Shown: positions 46,435 through 57,311 of the stretch, piece by piece
Position numbering within the stretch: the stretch's first letter is position 1
How the letters are laid out: the number at the start of each line of letters is the position of its first letter
Origin: Hyaloscypha bicolor E
Taxonomy: Eukaryota > Ascomycota > Leotiomycetes > Helotiales > Hyaloscyphaceae
Reading direction: 5' to 3'
DNA: 64,000 nucleotides
NCBI RefSeq assembly: GCF_002865645.1
Contig: NW_020194575.1
Coordinates: forward strand, 373,247-437,246
Notes under the pieces: model-generated
Seen by the model: only the letters and a program-made list of their open reading frames with translations
The model's database searches: none
What the model was told of the DNA's origin: nothing
Position numbers and translations under genes: made by a program

Positions 46435-47698
46435 ATGGCCCCCTCAGCAACAGAACCCCTCCCCATCGCCTCCCACATCAAAGAATTCGTAATTCAAAAG
46501 AAAGATACTCTTCCCCTTCCATTGGCAGCCCGTACCCGTCTCGAAGCCGCAGGAATCGATCTCTCTCACGGATACCCGGAGCGTCCAGCCAAGCCCCTTT
46601 TCCTCGACGATGCCATCTCTATCCGTAACGAGGACCGTCCACATATTGACGCCGGTGCTTGCGCCGACAAGAGCAAATCGGCATTGCTCTCTGCGGCGAA
46701 AGAAGTCATTCACCTGACGAAGAATATTGGCACTGAAATTGTGGGACTTCAGTTGAAGGATTTGACGGGTCAGCAGAGAGATGAGTTGGCCCTTCTGATT
46801 GCGGAGAGAAGTGTGGTTTTCTTTAGGGATCAAGATATTACGCCTCAGCAGCAGAAGGAGTTGGGCGAGCATTTTGGCGAGGTGGAGATTCATGTGAGTA
46901 TCTCCATTTACAAGACCCCGTGATTTGAACTGAGAAATGGCCGTAGCCACAAGCCCCCCATGTCCCGGGAGTTCCAGGCGTGACGATCATCTGGCCCGCT
47001 CTCATGGCCACAGAAAGAAAGGCATCCTTCAGACAACCAGGTGGTGCTTCCAGGTGGCACACAGATCTCGTCCACGAAAAGCACCCCGCAGGAATCACGC
47101 ACCTACACAATGATACTGTTCCCACAGTCGGTGGCGATACACTATGGGCTTCCGGCTACGCTGCTTACAGCAAACTTTCCCCAGACTTCCGCAAGATTAT
47201 TGACGGCAAGTATGCAATCTACACCTCAGCACACACCTATCTGGACCGTAGCAATCCCGAGGCCGGTCCAAAGCACATTGAAAGGATCCATCCAATCGTC
47301 CGAGTGCATCCTGCTACTGGATGGAAGAGTCTGTTCGTGAACCGAGATATGACAAAGCAGATTGTGGGCTTGGATAAGGCCGAGAGTGATGTGATTTTGA
47401 ATTATTTGTACCATGTTTATGAATCGAATATTGATATCCAGGTGCGGTTTAAGTGGACGCCGAGGACGAGTGCTCTTTGGTAAGCCACCTCACCCTCTTC
47501 TGGGACAGTTGAACTGTGGGATTTGGGGTTAATTTGCGATATTGTAGGGATAATCGGATTACGATGCATAATGCCTCGTGGGATTATGAGGGCTCGGAGC
47601 CGAGACACGGGACGAGAGTGACGAGTTTGGCAGAGAAGCCGTATTTTGATCCTGATGCACCGACTAGGAGACAGGCATTGGGACTGGATGATGATTGA
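46435..47698 (+). CDS. TauD/TfdA-family 2-oxoglutarate-dependent dioxygenase
   Basis: Three exons (46,435-46,893, 46,947-47,479, 47,548-47,698) with GTGAGT and GTAAGC donors give 380 residues, the usual size. The iron-binding facial triad is visible: RWHTDLVHE (His near 191, Asp near 193) and RITMHNASWDY (His near 338), with the 2-oxoglutarate-binding Arg in RHGTRVTSL (near 354). The N-terminal half has FFRDQDITPQQQKELGEHFG, typical of fungal taurine catabolism dioxygenases. The family oxidises taurine or other sulfonates, releasing sulfite, or related small acids. The exact substrate is not shown. The adjacent Dal5-type transporter is a plausible partner for uptake. The gene is intact. Confidence 0.9.
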
Positions 47699-47985
47699 AC
47701 GCAGGCATGAATCATGGACAGGACGCATTCGGTATTGCGAACTTTGAACTTTGATGGGATGTCCAGCAACACCAGTAAAGCTCATCTGAACTGTAGTAAA
47801 GATTTATCGGCACCACAATGACTTAGATCATGTCTTCCTGTCCAAGTTCATCGCCGTCAGTCTACTGCAGCTTAAAGTGGATTTGACTGACGACCGCCAT
47901 TTGAGGGGCTCTTCCAAATATTTACTGTGAGAAGTCGCTCACCTCAAAAAAGGTTACTCTCCAGCTCCTTCTTCGGCCGGTCAGG
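47699..47985. other. Intergenic between convergent genes
   Basis: 3' flanks of the dioxygenase and of the large minus-strand gene. Nothing else recognised. Confidence 0.35.
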
Positions 47986-48727
47986 TCAACTCCTGCGATC
48001 TTCAACCTGATCTCCTCGCTCATATTCAGAATCAGACCGTTCACCACCCCCACGAAGGCTCTTCTGACGCTTGATTTCAATTTCACTGCCTTCGCCGTGA
48101 GTAATCTCTACTCCACCGACTGTAACTCGAACTTGGCCCGTGATCCGAAAGGTCATGTTCTCGTGATCTTGGTCACGTGCTGTGCCTGTGCTTGCGTTTC
48201 TTCTTTAATCCCTTTCACATCTATTCCCGCTGCTTTTAGTGCTCCTTCTAGGAACTCATCGGGGATGTCATCTAATAATAAACCAACGCCGACATTAGGC
48301 CCGGTTACATTGTCTTGATATGTTGCAGCGTTGTCAAGTTTGTCTTCATTCGCTGCAGTCGACACTGGCAACGGTTCATAAAAACTACTTCTCTGACGGT
48401 GACTATTCGGGACTTCAATCCTGACACTCTCATTCCCACGACCAGTATCGTCCGACACGGAGTGACCATCCGAGCTCCCTCGTTGAGGAGAATGGGATAT
48501 TTCTCGACACTGTGTTCGGCTATCGCGATCTGTTGTTAGATCTAGCTCATAATCTCTTGGTGCTTGCTGTTCAGTTGGACTGACGACAAGCTTGCCTCGT
48601 GCCTCAGCGGTGTAATCACTCTGAGGTCGTGCCCGAGGTGGACGGTCTGTTCGCTGTTCATCGCTGAGCGTGTCATCCTCAGCCCGCCGCACTGGTTTTA
48701 GCGGCCCTTTCTGGGACAGCTTTTCCA
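47986..48727 (-). other. Probable former C-terminal extension of the large gene
   Basis: Directly downstream of the stop at 48,728 the next frame is open: IVEKLSQKGPLKPV at first, then a long Ser/Arg/Asp-rich disordered stretch, DDIPDEFLEGALKAAGIDV, and after a further one-base shift near 48,167 NMTFRITGQVRVTVGGVEIT up to a stop at 47,986. Both shifts are single-base losses, the first in a six-base run (48,732-48,737). This part may belong to the protein in other strains or may reflect base errors. It has no separate start of its own that looks convincing. Confidence 0.5.
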
Positions 48728-51700
48728 CTATGGGGGGTCGTTCGGTATCTGAGTCTCTTGTCGTACCTTCGTATAGGAAGACGTTGGGGTGTGCGCCTGA
48801 AAGAGGTGCGAGAAGACACCATCTTTCTCTTTTTTAGTCGTCGGTGGCCTCTCAGCCTCGGTTTCAGTAGTGGCTTCATTGAGAGAATCAATCTCATTAT
48901 CGATAAGACGGTGAGGATGCCTTTTCTTCATGTGCCTCGCAAGAGCAGCGTTCAAAAATCCATCGCCATGATTATTGGTACAATAATCTTCCCCCTTCCA
49001 CTCGCCATTCTCATCCATCGAAGTATAGGGACAGTTCACTCTTAGGTGGCGATCTGCAACGTCATATTGGGGCGCACTCGGTAGACTTTGTTCATAACCG
49101 CTATCTCCTCGAGGAGAAGGCTGCAATTCCGCTGATCCAGCGCCCATCCAGGCTCGTCTCGGGCCCTCGTCTCGCATCCCTTCGGCATGCTGTTCAGGCG
49201 TCGGATCTTCGGCATCTTCGCGGTCTGGCTCTAATTTTACAGTTGAAGTAGGCTCTGTATTATCCATTGGCACACCAGCGGGTCCGACTCCTCCAAATTT
49301 ATTCGTCCGTGTAAAATCGCTGATTTTCAAGGAGCTCTTGCCGCAGTAAACACCTTGCATCTCAATGAGAGCCCGCTGGTGATCAGACTTATCCATGAAG
49401 CGAACGAAACCGCAGCCTCGCGACATGATTTGGGCGGATTTGCATGATGAGTATCGAACCTGGAACAGAGATGCCAAGAGGTATTCATTGACATCTGGGC
49501 CAAGACCACTAACGAAGATGGCGTATTCTGCTTCAGCCTTCCCTTCCTCATTTACTGACTCCTGCGTTGGTTGGATTTGCTGCTTGGTCTGTTCTAGAAC
49601 ATTGTAGAAATATGCCTTGCTGTAAGGTAGGTCGTGAGGGCGAGCAAGTTCGTCAGGCCCCAGAAAAACAACTGTCTCCTGAATGCGTTCATATACCTTA
49701 ACACAAAAATCGAGATAAGAGGGATTACTCTTATCTGCCTCCGAAATCAAATACTGCTCGACATCTCGAAGACACAACAGCTCCTTCTCAACCATCCTTT
49801 TCATGCAGCTTACCACTACAAAGCGGGAGAATAGGAACTCTGGGATTTCGAGGGGTCTCACAACATTTCCGATGATGAGCTCTATTGCCCTCTCGCTGAG
49901 ACTGGGGAGGGGATCAATCGTAAAAGGCTCGGCAGGAGTGGGAACAGCGGGAACGTTCGGATCGCCTACGACAGGCTGAGAGGGTACTTCACCAGCCGCG
50001 GTGGGAGAATCAGGCGCAGCTGGGAATTGTTCAAAGGAATTCATTGGCTTGATACCAGTCTTCTTGGTAAGAAATTCCCTCAAACTCTCTAAGTCTTGGC
50101 GGCCTTCGTACTCCTCGGGCGTGTTGCTCTTTCCATCAAAGTACATGATTGTTGGCAAGTGCGATATAAGCTTGGCTGGCGGCAAGGAAATCCCAAGGTG
50201 GAGACGCGTAGCCAACGCTTCCTCAGCACCGGCGTCGGCGGCTTTCGCAATAACGATTTTGTCCTTGGCAAATGCGAACTCCTGTGCTAGTTTCTCGTAC
50301 ATAGACGCAAATAACTTGCGAGCTACCACCCCTTGCGAGAGAAAGAACGCAACAAGGGTATGCTTGTTTGACGTTGCTATTTTGTCGAAACTGTCTAGGT
50401 TTATAAGGTCGATGGAATATCCCTCACGATTGAGGAGAGTACTAAGGACTCTGGCCTTGGAAGTATTTGCCTCCGAAGTCGTGACTTCCTCGTCAACGGT
50501 CTCTCCTGGGGGGTGGATTGTCTGATTTGGCCCTCCGGCACTATCTAACGGAGCATCGCTGAGAAAGGCCGTATCGATGAAATCAACACTGAGCGTTCGC
50601 CCTTGAATTTTGAAGCCATTCAGTGCATCAATAGCTTGTTGAGCTTCCTCTATTGTGCCAAATCTAGCAAATGCACGGCCTTGAAAGATGCCGACGTCAT
50701 GCTGGAACGTCAAGGTTTTCGGTGCCGTTCTCTCCATAATCTCCAGAAACTGGCTCTTCTCGAGGGTGACGGGAAGGCTTTTAATGGCTATGGTGACACT
50801 GAGCACTTCAGAGATGTGTTGGTACATCTGTCCCCGGTTAGAGTCCGACAGGCTCGGCTTCCGTTTTGCAATAGCTTTTACAAGGTAATCATAGGAGCGG
50901 ATGTTGGCCAGCACTTGAGGATATTTTTCGACAAGGACGCGTACCGACAGCGGGCCTCGACTTATGGCGTTTTCGATAAGTCCGTAATAGACTTCAGAGG
51001 GATAAGAGTCGGTTTTTTCATCGCCTTGATGCGCCTCGATAAGGTCACGCGCTTTCATTGGTGTCAGTTCCGGAAGTACATTGTACCTTATGGCAGCCTC
51101 TGGCTTGACCACCCAAGGATGACCCTCCGAATCCTCTCTCGAAACATTCTTGTGGATAAATGACCACAATTTTTGCTTCGTGAAGACCCTGTGAATTTTT
51201 TCGATACGCTTCTTGTCGACACTAACTTCTTCGTAGGGGGTTTGGTGGAGTTTAATAGTGTAATACGGAAAAGGCTCGCCGCGGGAACCATCCAAGAGAA
51301 TATGTGTAACAATGTTTCTCGTTTTGACGGTTCCTATCACTCCTACGGGACCAGGGTATTGAATCACTGTGACCTCCTCACCCGGATAACAGTCAGATCG
51401 GAATTCGTCGAATATTAGGTTGACAAGATCATTTAAATCGTCGCATTTGAGCTCTGCTACCCGCTCCAATATCGCAGATAGGAGATATCCTGACAAATAA
51501 ATATCAAGATCAGAATCTTCGACTAAAAGTTCGTCATCCTTGGGATCGACAGCAATATCTCTATCGTCAATGAGATCGTCGTCGTCATCACTGGCTTCTC
51601 CCACGCTATCATCCTCCACCTCGTCCTCTTCAGCCATAGGCAAAGCGAAGAGAGCAAGCTGCTGCATGTGGCGTCCGAGATGTCTTCTAAACTGAACGAG

Positions 51701-53263
51701 CGTACCGCAAGGCTCCACAATTTCTCCATCGTTGAGAAATAACCTCTTTGGGTCTTGCTTCGGATCCAGGAGGTTAGATTCCCACTCATCGCAAAGGAGG
51801 CAGCTTGATGCGGGTATCTTGTCCACAGGCTCTTCGCATTGCAGGACCAAAGCTTCTAGTTGAGATCCGCCAACCACACTACTATGCATAGATCGGAGAT
51901 GCTCTGAGAATTTCTGTTTGTCGGTGAAAGAGCCCAGGCAAAAAATACACACCCACTCTCTTCTATGGTTCTGGATTTCGTGAGCGAACCACTCGTTGCG
52001 GCTTCGAAACATTTTAAGGTTACACTCTCTGAAGGTGCAGACATATGATTTCAAATCTCGAAAGACATGTTTTCTATGTTCAGGTCAGCCTCCTGCTTGA
52101 AATAGAGATCTCCGAAGAAATATGGGATGGTGATCGTACTTCCAAGCCGCCTTGTTCTTTACAGTCTGTTCCATATAGCAATATGGGCATTGAAATGGGT
52201 CCCCGAACTCAAATGGAACACCTTCAAATGCCATGATTGGAGGAGGAGGCACGCTCAGCTTGTGCACCGCCTCGCCAGCTACTGTTGGTTCATAAGAGGT
52301 TTGAGATCCAAATGATCCCTGGTCAAGGTCTATTCCATCCCGCTCGATCATCGTCTCATTCCCGACATAGGTTGTCGCTTTCGTCAATTTCGTCAATTTC
52401 GTCAATGCAATGGTCTTTTCCGGCTTTTCGTCTTCGATGGCTTTAGCCGTGGCCATGGGAGGAGCCTCTAGGCCTGCCATATCCACTTCTGCTGCAGCTT
52501 CCTCCCCCCAGTCTTTGGACAATTTGGTATGGTGATCTTCTCGATATTTTAAATACTGGCGCCTTCGAGTGATGGCTTTCCCTAAGCGTTCGAGCAGCCA
52601 GTCGCTACTTCTCTTCGCTGCTCCATGTTTTTCTCTCACGTGACCAATGTCATATCTGGCATCGAAATGATATCTCGATGCAGCTTTGAGATAGTCATCC
52701 CGCGCTGGCGAGTTTCTGATTACCATGGAAAGTTTCATCAGGCTGGAGTTGGCCGTCTTAATCGCCGTGAACAGCTGATCCAGATCGGAAGTCTGGGTTG
52801 CCTCTTCTGGAGTTGAGGCATTATCATCGTCTGAGTCACTGATGGCACCAACGTCCCACTTCTCATTAGGTTCAGTCCCGTCGACAATTAATAACGCTTT
52901 CAAATAATTAGTAAGACATATAAGGTGGGGGCAGAGACACAGACCTTCATGTAGGGACTCATTCAAGGTTGTAAGGATCTTCACAATTCTTTGTCGAATT
53001 TCAGGGGCCTCTTTCAGTCGAAAGTCAAGAGAGCTTTGCAGATGAGCCCCTTGGAGGGCAGCGATGTTGACCGCCCACGCTTTGAATCGTGATCGAGCAT
53101 CTAGCATGAAGTCATGAGAAGCTCCTCGGTCAAAGCCGATGTCGAGAGCCTGCTGGGGAGTGACAGCACCCAGTCCGTCACATAAGGTTCTGTAGCCATC
53201 AAGGCAGTTCCTGCAATAAACCGAGATAGGAAGAGTGCTGCTTGAGTCCTGGGCACGAGACAT
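48728..53263 (-). CDS. Multi-domain chimera: AcuF-type C2H2, Itc1-like, two RRMs, PDI-like fold
   Basis: Exon 1 (53,263-52,140) and exon 2 (52,073-48,728), joined across a 66-bp intron, give 1,489 residues. Residues 1-350 are the fungal N-terminal region usually found before AcuF-type zinc fingers (FKAWAVNIAAL, IRNSPARDDYLKAASRYHFD, YDIGHVREKHG). Residues 357-435 are the zinc fingers (CPYCYMEQ, VFRDLKSYVC, EWFAHE, RREWVC). Residues 596-716 resemble the Itc1/WAC-DDT region (YPGEEV, FTKQKLWSFIHKNVSRED, HPWVVKPEAAIRYN). Residues 799-874 are a Pin4/Cip2-type RRM (ARFGTIEEAQQAIDALNGF). Residues 926-1051 are a PDI-type thioredoxin fold (LASMYEKLA-like, DGKSNTPEEYEGRQDLESL) without CxxC. Residues 1224-1296 are a Nam8/Csx1-type RRM (IFVSGLGPDVNEYLLASLF, MQGVYCG). 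A last Cys/His finger lies at about 1386-1431. Domain calls are from motif recognition. Role unknown; probably nuclear or RNA-associated. Divergent from a DUF7580 gene. Confidence 0.82.
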
Positions 53264-53623
53264 TGCTGTGTAGTCGCTGGACCAAGTGTTCTGGGATCGT
53301 CAGGGCCGAGTAGCTCAGCTCGAAGCTGTGGAGTGAAAGCTGGTCTTCAGTCGTCTGCTGAACCATCTCCTCGTTGCTTCAGTGCTGGTGGTCTATCGGA
53401 TGAAGGGGTTGGCGATGGCTGATGTTGTCTGCTTTGGAGCCTCAAAGCTGAGGTCCGCCCACCAATCACCACCAACCCCACGTTTCAGGGATCTTCAGCT
53501 GAAAACACAACTCCACAATCCCGATTCTGAGAGGCCCTTTGTTCACCACCATGCCGGCCATTGTGCCTTGTCGCCATTGTACATCGACTACGAGAGTGCC
53601 TTCCCTGCATACCCGCGTTCAAC
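53264..53623. promoter_or_regulatory. Shared divergent promoter of the chimera and DUF7580 genes
   Basis: Only 360 bp separate the two start codons (53,263 minus, 53,624 plus), so regulatory sites are almost certainly shared. No binding motif was identified. Confidence 0.5.
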
Positions 53624-55716
53624 ATGTCTGGAGTCGAGATCGCAGGTTTTGTCCTCGCCGGGTTCCCACTCCTCATTTCTGCTGGAGAGCATTACCGAGA
53701 AGGCTTCGAGCCGTTGGTGAAATGGAAACGATTCCGGACAGACTTCATCGGGTTCATTGACGCAGTCGACATCGAGAAACAGTTGTTCGATCAGCTTTTG
53801 GAGCGGTTTCTGATCTCCGTAGACGTGCCATATGAAGAAGTACAATTGTTCATGACCAATCGAGACTATGAGGGGTGGCATAGGGAGGACCTGGTTGGCG
53901 CCCTCCAAGCTCGACTTGGCCCCTCCTACGACGTGTATATGAGCACTATCAAGACAATGGATAGCCTCATGCACGAATTGGAGGAATTGTTGTCGTTGAA
54001 GAATGGCGAGGTAGGGCACAGGATCCCCTTACTTCCAGCGGAAGCTAATACTAGTCTTTGTCCAGGTAGAGTGGGCGGAGCAAGGAGCCCGCCAGTGGGA
54101 TTATCAGCTCAAAAGAATCAGACTCAGCTTCTCAAAGAAGGGACCAAAGACCGTGGCATTGCTGGAGAGTCACAATCGGAAATTGCGAGAGCTACTCGAC
54201 TCGAACGATAAACTCGACAGCATGAAAGCAACTCGAAAAGACACCACGTGGGGGGCTGTATTCGAATGCATACGGGGCCATGCTAGCAGTGTTCACACGG
54301 CGATCAAAAAGAGCTGGAATTGCAATTGTACAAAACCGCATGTTGCAGGTCTCAGGTTGCAGAAACGGGTGACAGGAGATGATCCAGATTTCAACATGGC
54401 ATTCAACATTCCAGAGGAGGTGCACAAGCCTCCCACCCATGCACGAGAAGTCATAATCAGTATCAAAAAGCACACGCCAAAGGAATCCAAAGCTCCACAT
54501 ACTAGTCCATCTCCATCCTCATCTTCCGGGGAAGTACCTTCTGAAGGGAACTATATTGGCAGACTCCGCACAAACTTCACACAATCCACTCCACAGCTAA
54601 ACGTGGTTTCTCGCCCGTCACTCGAGGCATCATTGTCTGCATCATCTTCGCCTTCCCTACAAACACCCTTGAAGGATGCTTCTTCCAGTGCTGGTTTAAA
54701 TCAATGCAGGTCCAGCAATATAAATAGCAATGGCACGCAGCTGTCATTGACCGATACCATATCTAGGTCGGTTTCATTCTAAGCTTTCCCTCATGTTCTT
54801 ATTATTTCTAACGCGCAGTAGGAGTTGGCGAAAAGTTAAGCCCAAGAAGACAGTCCAAATCAATGTTCCAATGTCGATTCAAATGCCCGTCCAGATCCCC
54901 GTCCGGGTCAAGCCTGCCTGTGCCACAACACAGGTTGAGCTCCAGATCAGCCACTCAAATCCTGATGTGGAAGTAGAGATCAAGGATCTTTGTTTGAGAC
55001 TTGCCGCCAGGGAGCCCTGCCACTGTCTCGGGTATATCTATGATGAGAAACAACAACAACACATGCTTCGCCCAGCGCAGGAAGACGAACTAAGGGTCGG
55101 AGAGTTCTCATACATCAGCCTAGCATCTCTGCTTCAAGGTCAAAGCGACTCGAGACTGACTAGGCACGAGCGCTACAAGGTCGCCAGTATCCTCGCATCG
55201 TCCCTTTTGCAGTTGCAAAGTACACCTTGGCTCACAGAAAGGATAGAGAAGAACAACATCTTCTTCTGCAGACAAGAAAACAGAATTTTTGTGGACCGAC
55301 CATACATACGGCATTGCTTCCCGTCCTTGAAGTCATCTCAGTCTTGCTCAAATGCGGGTCAGACCCTAGCACAACTATCGTTGCGACCTGGATTCATGGC
55401 CCGCAACAGTCTTAGTAACCTTGGCATTCTGCTGCTAGAATTGTGTTTCGGCCAACCAATCGAGAGTCAGGCTTTCCGAAAAGACTATCTTGGGCAAGAC
55501 GGCAAGCCTCACAATTCAACGGACTACATGACAGCTGTTTACTGGGCTGATATGGTCTGTGAAGAAGATCCTGCTTTGGAGCATATTGTAAAGTGTTGCA
55601 TGTTCTGCATTTTTGAGGAGAAAGCGGATTGGAACAACAAGAAGTTTACCCAAGCTGTGTATAACAGTGTTGTTGAACCATTGGAAAAGATCATTGCCAA
55701 ATGGGCGCTATCGTAA
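53624..55716 (+). CDS. DUF7580-type protein (fungal, possibly pseudokinase-like C-terminus)
   Basis: Three exons (53,624-54,010, 54,066-54,766, 54,819-55,716) give 661 residues. The N-terminus MSGVEIAGFVLAGFPLLISA followed by EHYREGFEPLVKWKRF is the standard start of fungal DUF7580 proteins. That region is hydrophobic and helical, reminiscent of the N-terminal segments of HET-S/HeLo-type regulators. The middle is a Ser/Thr/Pro-rich linker (about residues 270-380). The C-terminal part has KVASILASSLLQLQSTPWL, then NNIFFC and NLGILLLELCFGQPIES, the conserved DUF7580 core, laid out like a degenerate protein-kinase lobe without catalytic motifs. Function of the family is not established; an immune or self-recognition role is only a hypothesis. 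Exon 1 to exon 2 uses GTAGGG and exon 2 to exon 3 GTCGGT donors. Confidence 0.85.
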
Positions 55717-57311
55717 TGGACCACAGAAGAAGAATTGTTGGTGTCTAGGTTAAGTTTCGTTGAGAGCGGATCTAGCATCCGGCAACAGATTTGCCAGTCG
55801 AAAAATCCGAATCGTGTTCAACGGCACAGATATCTGCGAAAAAGGAACAGATAATCAAGCGTCCAGCACTAACTGATCGTTGGTATCATGATTCGAAGAT
55901 CCAATAGTGCAATGATCGAGACTAATGATATCTTTCTGTACAAGCCAACCAACTACCACAAATCTCGCCCAGCTTCACCGCCATCTGAAATCAAACGGTA
56001 GACTAACTTTTGTTACCAGTAGAAAGAAGCCACATCTGCAAGCTCAGAGCTTCCCCACTATCGTATCCTGGCCGCATCGGCTCAGCCTTGAGAGATCTAA
56101 GACATCGGGGTGTCATGGCTGGCGGAAGTGGCTCATTTTGTAAACCGGGATAGGCGCCAGGTTGGTATGCCGTGCCCGAAGCCTCCTGTACATTGGCATT
56201 TCCAAATGCAACATCATACCACGGCTTGTTCTCATGACGATATAGTGCTGATTCGTGGCTTATAAGCCGCCGCGACTGGAGCTGACGTTCTGAAAAAGGT
56301 ACTCGAGTCAGCTTTGGTCGCCGAACATGACGAGAGAGCGAATAAGGGGACTCGGTTAACTCGCCGACCTAAGCGGGTCATGGGGTGATTTGGAGGCTTG
56401 AGATTGGCCTAGGGACCAGCCACATATCCTGAATCCGCCTTCTCCATCTCAGCTTGGTCGCCGAAAACGACAATATCATAGAAGCATCGTGTGATTAGGT
56501 TGAACTTTGACGGCAGCCTTACGGATAATTCTCCCTAGCCGGCAAGCTTCGTACGCAGAGCTGCGTATTACAACTTGACCCAATCACGGAAAAAGGACAT
56601 CTTGCTTGGCTCCAGGTCCCCACTCCTCCGTTTCTGACCCTTGAGTTTTCTTCATTACTGCCAGTGATTGCGCAGCTTTGGGGAGCCCGTCGGAAATAAA
56701 TTAGCAAGCGAGATCTCCTAACTCAGTCGAAAGCAAAGCTTAGCCGCTCTCCCCCAAGTCGTTAGCGGTCTTCTGATGAGGACCTCGCATGGCTATCTCC
56801 CATAGATTCTCGCTAGAATTGGGTATGGAGCTTCAAGACAATGGCTGAAAGCACCGGGTCCCCAGGGACCGGGAAATCTCTCCAAGTTCACGCTTGTATG
56901 GACGAAGCTGGTAGCCGTGAACGGCAACCCCGTCTGTTGACCTTGTCGCTGCTGCTTCAGAAGACCCATGGAGCTCCTTAGGGCTGACGTTTTCTGCTAT
57001 AATATTCTGATGCCTTTCTTCAACCCAGTCTTTTCAAACTACAACGGATTCTCAGACCTGGCTTCTCATCTCTATCATTGCCTTTCTATCTGTTGATCTG
57101 TTTTCTTTTCTTCAAGTATTAGGATCACCGATATAACCTTCAGACCAACCCCTGTCCGATAGGCTTAATCTGTGTTTGGCCCTTTGTTTGTATTTCTATA
57201 CATGGAATCCCACTCACCTGAATTGAGGACCAGAAACAACACATCGACCCCTGACAATCACATTTTGATTGCCATCCCTCAATGTGCAGGAACTTCCAAC
57301 TGACGCCTACG
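55717..57311. other. 1.6-kb intergenic region
   Basis: Normal composition, no supportable gene, no tRNA cloverleaf seen. Presumably holds the long 5' region of the class V aminotransferase gene. Confidence 0.4.
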
